From Pholis gunnellus (Eukaryota > Chordata > Actinopteri > Perciformes > Pholidae), in assembly GCA_910591455.2 (NCBI GenBank), contig OU342822.1, positions 15,351,154-15,415,153 of the forward strand: a DNA stretch of 64,000 nt, written 5' to 3'. Below, piece by piece: positions 49,531 through 60,720 of this stretch (the first letter of the stretch is position 1; the number at the start of each line of letters is the position of its first letter). Position numbers and translations under genes: made by a program. The notes below the pieces were generated by a model. That model was not told the origin of the DNA, did no database searches, and saw only the letters and a program-made list of their open reading frames with translations.

Positions 49531-50139
49531 ATGCCCCCAGTTCATGAAGCAGGCTTTTAAAATGTAAAAAAAATGATGACATCAATAATATTTCTTTCTC
49601 AGACTTGGCAAAGCTCCTCCAGAACTACAGAAGACATACAACTGTTTTCACCGCGGGGTCGTCAAATATCGAATCTGTGCATTCAATCAACACCATGAAA
49701 GCCTAAATATAACTGTGTAATATCCTACTGAGATTTCTGTCAATTTCTCTAGACACATGCTACACACGTGCACATAAGTAAACTCGCAGAGAGAAATAAG
49801 GATGAAATAGGGATTAAAAACACACCTTTACTTTAACAGAGAGCATTTAAATCATATATATAGATTGATTTTACTTTGATAGTAAAGAAAGCAATTCAGT
49901 ACTGGTTTAACTACTGTCCTCTCCACTATTCAAGCTCTCCCATTCACCATTCAGCAACCGGTGGTCCAATAACAATAGTGCACGGGATCATGAGCATTCA
50001 CAATATGTGTGTGCAGCTCTGTGTGTGTGTGTGTGTAGGTGTGTGTGTGTGTGTGTGTGTAAGTTCTGCAAATGTGTTTGTGCGTGAGCTCATCCATAAA
50101 TGAGCGTATGTGCAAGATAGAAAAAAAGCATAATCTGCC
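49531..50139. other. intergenic, no gene seen
   Basis: Contains the GT microsatellite at about 50019-50060, interrupted by an AG. No gene. Confidence 0.6.
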
Positions 50140-50450
50140 GGTAATGGAACATGAAACCGAGCAGAAAATTGCAAAAAGAAATGACTCCTAGGGAGGGTGT
50201 CAGCTCTGATGAAATAAAGCCCTTCATGTGTGGCCTAATAAAGGCAGGCAGAGGGGCTAATGTCCTCTATAATCACACCTTTATTCTGATACACAAAAGA
50301 AAAGAAAAACACAAACACAGACACACATGGCTGGAGCACAGCCGAATATTCAAAAGTGGCCTGATAGTTAATTAGCCAGCGTGATTTAGCTCCCTTGGGT
50401 GTCAGCTGGCTCCTGCAAATTAGAGCGCCTGCCACCGTTTTTTTTCCTAA
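50140..50450. promoter_or_regulatory. candidate conserved non-coding element (strongest by eye)
   Basis: Largely unique, compositionally balanced sequence with no frame of interest. Motifs include CTCTGATGAAATAAAGCCC, GGGGCTAATGTCC, TTAATTAG (50368-50375) next to CCAGCGTGATTTAGC, an E-box CAGCTG (50403-50408) and CAAATTAGAGCG. Dense homeodomain, bHLH and POU-like sites are usual in developmental enhancers of gene deserts. Conservation was not testable here. Confidence 0.3.
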
Positions 50451-50974
50451 TGGACTCAAAATATGACGTGAGTGTTTTTCACATTAAAACTGACAGCAAT
50501 TGATAAAGCAAAAAAATGCTAGAAATGTTTTAGTAATTAAAATGAAATGATTAGAAATACAAAGTGCAACCTCTTACTTACTTTAATATGTACTGTAACC
50601 CCAGCATATAACTAGAAAGTGCTCCACATGTCCTTATAATTTAGGGATGCAGGGGCCCAACTTTTGGGTTTAGTGAGTTGATTAATTCATGAAACTGAAA
50701 CACTGATTTTGGAATATGGTGTCATTATTCAATCTCATTATTTCAACAAATAATACTGTGATATGAGTCATGTCGTCTGTGTAGCTGAAATGATGAACCA
50801 CGTTTATGAAAGCGATCCTTACAATCTCTCTGGGTGGTGTTTCTTATGTTTTTAATATTCATGTGTGTAAAGTATGAGACGGCAAACCAGAGGTCTGGTC
50901 TGAGGCACATGAATTACTACTGCAGAGTTCACCTCCCCAAGCCCAAATATAAAAAATCATGCAGCGAATAGACC

Positions 50975-51095
50975 TGTGAATCAATCCAGCAGCAGCTAAT
51001 CACCTTGTGCAATCAGAAGGGAACATTTTATTTCAAAGATTTGTCATGGACAATGTAATTTGGTGCTAATTAAAGGGAAAATGAAGTTCTGAGAC
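50975..51095. promoter_or_regulatory. candidate conserved non-coding element with paired SOX-like sites
   Basis: Contains TTGTC-ATG-GACAA (51041-51053), an inverted pair resembling SOX cores, flanked by TTTCAAAGAT, CAGCTAATCACC and GTGCTAATTAAAGGG. Unique sequence, no coding frame. Confidence 0.25.
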
Positions 51096-52179
51096 TGTTC
51101 AGAAACCCAAGTGCATATTCACTCATCATTAATTCATAACCAGACTTTTTTTCCCCTTCATATACATGTACTCCTTATGGTGAATCGTATGCTTGCCTGT
51201 CGTCAAAAAGTGCCGATTTGTGCAACGTTTGCTGCCCTGCTGTGCACTGACTAGACTCTAGGTCTTGGAAATAACTGGCTGTGTATCATTTGAACACCGT
51301 TTCTATTTGACCTATAATTAGTGCCAAATTAAGAACCTTGCAAGGAAATTATTAGGAATTTAAGAACCTGTAAAATATAGCCTTTCAAACAGACCGCCTC
51401 TCGGTCACAGCTTCGGCTTGCCCTTGAAGGAAGCTGAAATGGACCCAAACTGAGAAATAAACTGAAAGAGTGCCGACTGCAGACATGTCCAGTCAAAGGT
51501 TAAGCGTTTGGATCTTCAGCTATATTTGTGCCGTCTGCCGTGGGTCATCACAATGGGGGGTAAGCTGCTATTATGTAGCGCTACATGGGGTCTCTGCTCT
51601 CTTAACCCTCCCTGTGTCTCCCTCTGTCTGCTGGGTGTCATTTGTGCTGATGGGGCACCTGATTGACTCAGCAGGGGGGGGGGGGGATTTGACATTCCCA
51701 TTGGAGGAATTGGACAAAACTATATCCAAGAGCTATCATCGACTGCTCTGCCCTTGACCGCAGCTGGTCCGGTGGATTATCCAAATGACCCTGTGTCAAA
51801 GAGAGCTGTTGTACCGGACAACCCCTCTGTGGATATAGCTGAAAAGTGTGCGAGCATGTGTTGGATTCTGTCAACCTACTGTGGGTAAATAAAGGTTGAA
51901 GACAAATAGCGAAAGGATTGTTTGCAACCATCTGGCTGTGGCAGTTTCTTTATAGCACCAGATGCAACTCATATCGTCCCAACGGGATCCCAGCCAGGCA
52001 GCCCTTCAATAGTGTGTGGTGGAGCATAGATAAAACCTTATTTTGTTGCCCAAGAAAGATAGAGGGAGTGAGGGAAAGAGGGGAGAAGAGGAGGAGAGGG
52101 AGTAAAATATTGATGAGAAATGTGAGGCACAAAAATAGAGCTGCTCTGAATTCCCAATGAAGGGCAAAGGACGCGTGTG

Positions 52180-52201
52180 CACACACACACACACAAACAC
52201 A

Positions 52202-52252
<51 letters not shown>
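52180..52252. repeat. compound CA microsatellite ending in TATATATA
   Basis: CA runs with AAA and AT interruptions, then 37 pure bases (52209-52245), followed by a short TA run. Confidence 0.97.
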
Positions 52253-52253
<1 letters not shown>

Positions 52254-53271
52254 AAGCAGGGTGTAACAATAAAGCTGATGAGTAACACACTCATATGCAC
52301 ACACACTGTGGCATTTTTGTGCAAAACCACGATTCAGCACAAAAAAATCCCATCCACTTCCCAGAAGTGCTTTTCAACAGTAACTGGCTATCGTCCACAT
52401 TTTTCTTTTTTCTTTTAATGTAATATATTCTATGTAGCTAACATAAAAAAAATGTTTCCTTTTTCATTATCTACAACCTGAGGTCAACTCCATGCACAGG
52501 CAAATATGACTATACACAACGACATCAACAAAAAGGAAACGGAGACATGCTTTCAGAGTCCAGAGTCGAACTAAAGAGTGAAGCTAAAGAACACACAAAC
52601 CGCGTTGAAATCGCTGTGAAAACATGAACACAACAGGCAGGCGATAACAAGTTGCTGCTGCCAGACCATGTTCACATTCCCCAACTCCCACTCATCTGCT
52701 AACACTCTCACACATGTCGGTGTACGTGTGTATGTCTGTCTCCTTTAATAAGACTCAGTTGGCCTTTAAATACACTTTAACAATTAAATCAGATGTCAAG
52801 AAAAAGGCAGGGAGACTAATTGTACTGTTTTTTTCTTTAATCTATTCTAAATCCCAATGAGTCCTACAGCAGTGTTCAACCTCCAATACCTTTAGAATAA
52901 TTAATTTGTTTTGCAATGAAATTACACCAACAGTGTCCAACTGATAAGGGTTTCCCCTGGAATTGTGGTCCAGAGATCATGTTGGAAGGCAATTACAAGA
53001 AACAGACATCGTATCACCCTGCAGAGAAAATGTGCATGTTATTTAGCCCTGATATACATTTATGGGTTCAACCTTTATTAAACACCTGAGACTAATCAAC
53101 TAAGTGTTTATCCCTTTGGTGTGTTAGAATGTTATCTGAGATTTACAATATTTTTGTGGTTGTCAAAATAACATTAGTCTAAAGTGGCATTTTCCACCTA
53201 AAGAACGAATTAACTTATAATTAGCTCAAAGAAACTGTGGAAGTAACTCACATTAATAATCCACTCTCAGA

Positions 53272-53305
53272 CTTTGTGACCTGAGCGTCTACTCAGGTCA
53301 CAAAG
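53272..53305. other. perfect 14-bp inverted repeat with 6-base loop
   Basis: CTTTGTGACCTGAG (53272-53285) and its exact inverse CTCAGGTCACAAAG (53292-53305) flank CGTCTA. The arms contain everted nuclear-receptor half-sites TGACCT and AGGTCA, 12 bases apart. Function unknown. Confidence 0.7.
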
Positions 53306-54540
53306 AGCTACTAAAAGCTGAGCCCACACAGCTAGCTTTTCCTGAATGAATGTTGTCGAAAACAATGAGTCACAGAAAGTCACTAGAGCTCACACACTCG
53401 CACACACCGACACACACACACACACACACTGTGATTGAGCACAATTCCCATCCAGCCCCAGCCAATTGCAGTTAATTGCTTCTGCGAATGACTGATTGGG
53501 TCCGATTTTTACCACAGCAGGATCTTAGAGGAAGAGAGGATGAAGGAAGGAGAGCAAGAGATAAAAACAAAAACATCGACCTGTCACGGAGGGGCAATTA
53601 ACAGGTTGATTAACTCCTAACCATGGCCAGACTTTCCTCTTGTGCGTCTGCCTGTGCTGTGCTCTAATAGAATGAACTATCTTATAAAGATCTTATAAAC
53701 CCTTACCAATATTGATATAACCCCCAATTTCATTTTATTGTCTCTCGCCTTATTCATCATGAAGAGGCAAAGTCCCTCCCCTTCTGTTGTCCCCAATGGG
53801 ACCTTATCTGAGAAAAGATATGTACAATAGTCAGAGACAAATATTTTCAATTTAAAATATAATATTGCATTTCAAGTAAGTCAGTTTGTCGTAGACAATT
53901 CAAACAGCATCAACTTGTTATTCTTCACTTCACATCTCAACACGGGTTTGCTGCAGACATCCACACTTAAAATCACAGTGAGACAACGAGACGGTAGGCA
54001 GACAGTGGAGACATACAGATTTATATACATTTCACATGCAAGTACTTGCATAAACAGACACAATTAAACATAAATAAAGTAACCTGCAGACAGAGACACC
54101 CACATGCATCTACTGTAGATAATGAGTGATGACCGAGACATATATCGCCTTTTATTCGTCACCTTGTCTGTCTCTCCTTCTTTTTCTCTTTTTTATTTCT
54201 TACTTTTCTGTTTTGTTGGCTCTGAAAAAGTGATTTAAAAGAATGGATTTTGAGTTACCCACAGGGCTGCCACTTTAAATGATTAGATTAAATATTTAAT
54301 TTATAATAACATGTTCACATTCATAATTCACAGCAGGCTGTGCCTTGTAGCCTACTCCAACAGGAATTATTCCTTAAAAAAGCACAGTCCGTTAAGGCAA
54401 TTGTTCTTCTCTCTGCTAACGAATAATGGCAACAATCTGTGCTGAATCATGATACCTAATAAAGTGAGACATGTCTTTCAGAAACGGTTTAAATTGAACA
54501 CGAAAGATAGATATATCACCATAGATGGCTTTATCATCAC

Positions 54541-54599
54541 GTTAGCTCGTCAGGAACGTTAGCTCGTCAGGAACGTTAGCTCGTCACGAACGTTAGCTA
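54541..54599. repeat. 17-bp tandem repeat, about 3.5 copies
   Basis: The unit GTTAGCTCGTCAGGAAC occurs at 54541-54557 and 54558-54574, then with one change (CACGAAC) at 54575-54591, then a partial GTTAGCTAG. It is a small minisatellite. Confidence 0.95.
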
Positions 54600-54734
54600 G
54601 CACAGTTGTTAACTAGTTTAGGATTAGGCTGTGTGGTTTGCATTCAAAACAACCACATGTTGGTTCGAATTAGTTCAAACAGATTTTTTACATTTACATA
54701 TCGACACATGCCATCACAAAACGTGTAAAAAGGT

Positions 54735-54845
54735 AGCCATGATATGGTGACTAGACATCTCAGTTTGTTTGGGATTGTCCCGGTTTCAAGCTGGGTGTCC
54801 CGAGTCCCGACAAATATTCGGTTTTCACTACAATTAAAACAATCT
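54735..54845. mobile_element. CCCGGTTT/GTCCCGAGTCCCG-type dispersed repeat
   Basis: ATCTCAGTTTGTTTGGGATT, GTCCCGGTTTCAAGC, GGTGTCCCGAGTCCCGAC and AATATTCGGTTTTCACTAC follow in the order I associate with a common fish repeat. Fragmentary and non-coding. Confidence 0.4.
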
Positions 54846-57800
54846 GACAATCATTATATCCCACCAATGCAATCCGTGTGTTTCAAGGGGTAATAGTTTC
54901 CAAATGTGTTGGTGGATTTGGGGGAACATAACGTAATTTTTCGTCTGCTGAAGCTCTGTCCATGGTGTTGAAAGAGCGCTCGGTAGGGTGCTTAGCACTG
55001 AAATAATTGTCCCCCATTTTGATGAAAAAACGCCTATGGTGAGTATGTAAGTGCATCTACGTATGCATAAACGTTCACTGAAGGGTTTTGGTGGTCACTC
55101 TAAGCTAAATAGACAACAAGCCAGAAAATGTGACTGGCTTAAAAGCATGTGGCCATGCTAAAAGAAACACATGAAAATAAATAATTGAGACACAAACACA
55201 TTCCTGTTTTTGGCGATAGATATAAGACGGATTGACTTTTCCTCTTAACTTACATATGCTGACACACACTGACCCTCTGTCTCCCTGACTCTCTTTCACC
55301 AACACACACACACACATTTAGTGAATACCCAGGGGAAGACTCCTGTCCAGCATGGCTCTCTTCTCTGCTATAAATCAGACAGCTTTCACAGACTCACCGC
55401 CTGGCAAACAACTGATAGGGAAAGAAAAGGGAGCGAGGCCCAAACGAGCAAATGCAACAATAGATCGTGTCAAATGAAACAATAGATACAAGAAAAGAGG
55501 AGAAAGGAGGGAAAGGGCAACAACCAGAAACTGATAAAAAAGCCAATGTACACAAAGTTCATCTCCGCTGTTAAAAGGAGCGGACAACTCAATTTCTGAA
55601 TTTACATCTTATTTCCTTCGCAGTTCAAGAAAATAATAAGCGTGTTTATCCCCAGATCATTCACAGGCTCTCTCAGTGCGATCGTTCTTCGTGTTTTCTC
55701 TTGATTGAAAAGGATGCTCCAAACACGATCAAGGATATTAACCACCTCAAGGTTAATTCTCTTTACAGTCAGGATTTAGTGATTTGCTCAAGGACACCAG
55801 AACTCAGGTCCTTGGCTTTCAAGGGTAGTCTCTCTACTCATTATACGACACCCCTACTGACATTGTATCATCACATTTTACAAGAGTCACTCCTCTTTTG
55901 CCTCCGGCAATGACTGCAGTGCATGTTTTACAGAGTGAACTGTCCTGATGGGAACGCTGCATTTGCAGTATCTGCAGCGGTGCTTCCCCTACAACAGACA
56001 GAACTGCTCTTGTGATTTGGTTTATTCATTATAAACCCAAGGTCTAAATATGATGGGGTGCTTTTAATTCTGCACAATACTGAAAAAAACACGTGGTTAA
56101 TCATTTAAAGTTTAAAAATGCAAGGTTGCAGTGCATGAATCTCCCTGAAGCTCCAACACGGTAGACTTGCCGGTAAAGCAGATCACATTTACATGTAGTC
56201 TCTGCTCTCCTGACATCGTGACTTTCAGCCTTAGTTGGGAGGAGAGCTAACAGTATAATTAAATCTAGACAGACGATAGGAGGGCAAACGCCTGCTAAAT
56301 GGCCATCTTATCTTTTCTGGCCTGACAAACTGTCAAACCCTCTCCCCCATTTGTACATAATAGGATGGCGGAGGCAATGACAACACAATGATGGGTAATT
56401 GTGAGGAGGTGGGTGCTTAAATTTGGAAAATGTCAGAAGTGACAGCGAGGTGAGGTGGCTGGATGAAGTCCTGGTTTGTTTAAAGCAAGGCGAGAAGCAG
56501 GGAGCGTGAGATAGCTTTATCCATATCCTGAACGGACTTGGCTGGAATTATATTGTGTATAAAATATACGTTCCAGGTTTTCTTTTTAGCCGACAAAGAC
56601 GCTGCACGAGGAAGACTTACTGTCCACTCCACACTGATCTTTTATTGAAATTACATATTTAAGACTTGCTTCATGTCGTGCTTTCTACCATTAATGAAAG
56701 TTGGTTTTGTTCAACCATCAAGGCAATCTTTTGCTTGAGCGAGCCACGGTAACTTTTGCTGAACAGCTGTGGCCACCAACTGCCAATCACAGTGTAGTCG
56801 TGAATGCTAGTGTAGAGAAGAGACACACGGTTATTGACCTGACTCAGTATTGTATTTAATCTAACACTTACGAGCATAAACTGCTGGTCATACCAGACCA
56901 AGTATCAGGCTGAAGCAGCCAAACCCCTGAGTATATAAAAATTCAATTCAATTTTCGTTTGTAAAAGAAAACATTACCCAGCTGCACACCTATACAACGC
57001 CCACACGGGCTAATTAGAGCTTTTCTTTGTGGGTGTATGCAGGCTGTCTTTAATTCACAGCTCCCACGCTCTCCCGCCTATCTCAAGCTAAGTGCGCCAC
57101 ATCCTGTCATTTCTTCCATCGCCCTTTTAGAACTATTTCAACACCATTTCCAGTTCAGGCACCCACCGTTCATCACCATAAGCAAATCATGAATCAAAAT
57201 CTGCATATAGGATGTTTTAACAAATACTAATTTGACTAATAACACCTCAGTAAAAGTATGGAAGCATGAGCAGAAAGAAAATACCTTGAATGCAGGGCTA
57301 CATATAAAGGATTATATTGTGTATGAGAGGTCCATAAAGACGGATGAGAAATGTGCCTGGTTAAAACATTGCACGGCTTGTTCTTCTCCTGCAATAACAG
57401 AAGCTACTGGAGCATTGGAAGTACTTATTAGAGGTGGTAGGCTAGTCATGGTAGATATGATAAACTCAGGTAAAGTACAAGCTGCACATGACAGGTGGCA
57501 CATGAGACACATGCAGCTGTAGAGAGGCAGACACTGAAGCATGTTCTGATCATTCATGCTGTTAGATGAATGATAAAAACACAGGATTTGGCACACCAGT
57601 CTTTATCTAATCAGCAAGTTTCAGTTCTCCTACATTATGCATACGTATCGTACTAACTACACAAATGTGATCTTTTAGATGTCAAACCGGAAAATACATT
57701 AACTTGTTTGTGTTTTGTTGGGTGAATGATTACTGAATGTATAAATATCTTCAAGGCCATGTGCATACATACACCCTCACACCAGAAACTACAGCTCAGT

Positions 57801-57875
57801 CACAGTTTAATAACCTAAAACAATGCTGACAACTTCAAACGTGTATCAAGTTTCCTGTCTGTCTTTAGGCAGAAC
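54846..57875. other. intergenic, no gene seen
   Basis: Chance frames only. A short CA run near 55299-55316. Nothing else I can name. Confidence 0.6.
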
Positions 57876-57934
57876 AGAGGCAGAATGAGTGGGATTTGTT
57901 GGTTGCAGTTTCAAATCCTACTCATTCTGCCTTT
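57876..57934. ncRNA. candidate hairpin, pre-miRNA-like
   Basis: The left arm (57876-57898, starting AGAGGCAGAATGAG) pairs with the right arm (57912-57934, ending CTCATTCTGCCTTT) over 23 consecutive positions if transcribed from the + strand. There are 21 Watson-Crick and 2 G-U pairs and a 13-base loop. The stem length and loop fit a miRNA precursor. The near-perfect pairing could equally come from a small inverted-repeat element. I do not recognise the arm as a named miRNA. Confidence 0.25.
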
Positions 57935-58205
57935 AAGTGCAAAATATACAAGCTTATAAATATGTGTCCGAGCAAAATGCATCATCTCTTGTAATTTGTC
58001 AGACATTCCGCCAGCAACGTGTTGTTAAAAATGCACTGTGGTGAAATCACAATTTGGCCGTCAGCTGCTTTTTTTTGTTCTACTGCTGCAGCCAAGTGTC
58101 AAAATTCATGTTCTCTCTAAATGAGGTCGAAGAGATACAGTATTTTGTGTAATTATTTAATAGACGAAGCACTTCATCCTATACACATTCCCCCTCAACA
58201 AACAT

Positions 58206-58231
58206 ACACACACACACACACACACACACAC
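58206..58231. repeat. (AC)13 microsatellite
   Basis: Pure 26-base AC run. Confidence 0.97.
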
Positions 58232-58993
58232 TATCTTCAGGGTCACATCTCAAAAATCCCAAATAGCTAAACCTTCAGTGTTAAATGAACTCCCTCACAC
58301 GCACGGTGTGAAACAAACACTGTGACATTAACACTTCGATCAAACTGAACAGAACCTCATCAGCTTCAAGACTGAACAATGAGCAGCTAATTGAAAGTCA
58401 GTGTTTATATACGTCTAAACCAGCACAGTTGATTCAACCCTAAAGATTTACAACAGCATGTGAGTGGGCTATTTTATAAAAACTGGAGGCAACTTGCTAT
58501 AAAGCACCATATGGTCTCAACAATATCGGACTATGCAGTACATACACACACACACACACACACGACCACGGGCAAAAACACGTGCGGCTGTGGCACCTTG
58601 GTTAATTATTCACAGTGGTCAATAATGAGCCACAAATCAATTTTTAATTGTGTTTGTCTCCTGACAATCGATTCCAAGGCACTACTCCGGCGCCTGGATG
58701 AGCCTCAGCGAGGGAAAGCATCAAGACGGAGGATAAGAGGGAAAGAAAGGAAGCAAAGGAAGAGCGATAAGGCAGCATGGTGTGACATGACAAGGTGGTT
58801 ACTCCCTACCCGCAAATCCCAAAGGACTCTCTTTTTTGTTTTTGAAGGCAGGTACGCTGTTACCACTGATCTTACCAGGTCAGCAGGTTTGAGGGAGTGT
58901 GTGTGTGTGTGTGCGAAGTATTTTGAGGGGCTGTCCTGCTCCATTTCAGTCAACAAGCTGATAGAGTAATGGAGAGATGCTGACCTACCTATT

Positions 58994-58995
<2 letters not shown>

Positions 58996-59024
<29 letters not shown>
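58996..59024. repeat. (AC)14 microsatellite
   Basis: Pure 29-base AC run, followed by TACACA. Confidence 0.97.
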
Positions 59025-59029
<5 letters not shown>

Positions 59030-59477
59030 ACTACTTTTGTCACCCTGTAAGCCAATAAAACAATTGTTTATTCACTCATCACATAATCTCTTTCACCTTC
59101 AGAGTAAAACAATAATGTGCACCTGTCTCAGTCAGGGAGAGCTTTTTACCATAACTACACAGAAGTGAGAGAAACAAATGCACATAAAGCATGTACAAAA
59201 TCCAAAGCAATGGATTAAACTCCTGCAAAACTTCCAAAAAAGCCAAACCACACAGTCGGGGACCCTGACAGGAAATGTCAAGCGGCTTTTAAGGCACAAA
59301 GACAAGCCATTAAAAGAGTTGGTGTGACACGGCGTTTTAATATTCCATCTGTCATGCACCTTTGAAAATGTCATCGCAGCATTTGAGCTGGGTGTGATGG
59401 AAAGGTACCCTTGATTACAGTCATCATCTATTCAGCCAGACAAGACTTGAGAATACATTTACTAAAAAACCCTCTGT

Positions 59478-59502
59478 ACACACACACACACACACACACA
59501 CA
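59478..59502. repeat. (AC)12 microsatellite
   Basis: Pure 25-base AC run. Confidence 0.97.
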
Positions 59503-60399
59503 TTGTAACCATTTATTTATGTCCCAATAAAGAAGAATGATACAAGGACACGAATATTAAAGGTGCCGTAAAATACATTGTCACAAAACCACGGACCAGT
59601 GACATAGGTCACTATTTGAAAGCACCTCGGTTATTGCAGAGATCAAAAAGGTTTGACACAGGAATGCTCGTACATTCTCACTGAGGGATGAAAATGGTTC
59701 GTTAGGTCCTTTACTATGAGCTCCACTATGTGCCAACCTTGGTCAGAGGACAACACCGGTTAAGGCTCGCCGAGGCAAAAAGCACGCTGTGGCCCGTTTG
59801 ATGTAGAGGCCAAACAGTTTGTGTTTGTTTCAAAGATTAAAAGGACGCAGAAGGTCTCAAGTGGTGCGTCCCCAAAAGAAGAAGGTACTATTACAATACT
59901 TTGTGTGTACTGCTGCGTCTGCCTACGGTGCTCCTTTGCTTCTTATTTTCCCCAATCAGTGAAATTGATGCACAACATATGAGACAATCTGGGTTGTTTT
60001 TGTATTTAGTTGCTATGACAATGAAATGGATTGAGTAAATTGAGAGAAAACTTTGATATTATTGGGTCCATTTCAGTGCTGGTTGCGTATGAAGAGTGAG
60101 GCGTGGGCTCAATCAGGTTGTAATCAGACAAATAATCTCCATGCACTGCCTTTTAGTGCTTTGCAAACAGAGACAGAGAGAAGAGGCTTTCACTCTAATA
60201 CGTGGCTCTGCAGGTAAGTGTGTCATTCATTACTGAGCTTTTCATTGTCTATTGGTGTATTGGAAAAGGCTTTGCCTCAAGAAAACATGTGGCTTTTAGA
60301 GGGGATGAGTAACATGTACACAGACCGCCACGAGTATCAACTTAATTACTCACTGGGGACCTGAATTAATCTGCTTGAAGTCAATTAGTGTTTTTCAAA

Positions 60400-60720
60400 C
60401 TAAATCAACACCCTATTTGCACTAAGAAACCAAAACAAGCCACAGTCAATCTCTCCAATTGCTTTAATTTTTCTGCACTCCGGTACTGGAGTGGACTTGT
60501 GAGAACGGTTGGCACATTTTAGTTTTGATCCGCTCCTGTTTGAACGATTTGAGGCTAACCGCCTTAGATTGGCTGCAGGTCCCGGTGGAACCGAGGCCAC
60601 GGCCCCACACCAATCAGACGGGCCGCTTCTGTTTGAGCCCATTGATTGACAGCTGGTGGAGATTACGGCTTGAAATGTGAACATGCATTGATTTGTAGGT
60701 GGATGTGTTACAATTCAATG
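60400..60720. promoter_or_regulatory. candidate enhancer with exact PBX-MEIS-type site
   Basis: Unique, moderately GC-rich island in AT-rich DNA. TGATTGACAG at 60643-60652 is the decamer bound by PBX with PREP/MEIS, directly abutting an E-box-like CAGCTGG. Also present are CCAATTGCTTTAATTTT, ATTGGCTGCAGG, and CACCAATCAGACGGG with an NF-Y-type CCAAT. No coding frame. Confidence 0.3.

Larger units (their letters stand above)
51096..54540. other. intergenic, no gene seen
   Basis: Poly-G at 51674-51686, compound CA array at 52180-52252, CA run near 53412-53429 and a perfect hairpin at 53272-53305. Frames in this span are repeat-driven or chance. Confidence 0.6.
57935..60399. other. intergenic, no gene seen
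   Basis: CA runs at 58206-58231, about 58543-58562, 58996-59024 and 59478-59502. The 169-codon frame at 58460-58969 runs through one of them and shows no domain. A unique stretch at about 57970-58075 (TTGTAATTTGTCAGACATTC, CCGTCAGCTGC) might be regulatory. CTGCAG|GTAAGTG at 60213 is a donor-like site. Confidence 0.55.

Noticed and set aside
58460..58969. 169-codon frame
   Set aside because: It reads through a CA microsatellite and shows no domain or exon boundaries.
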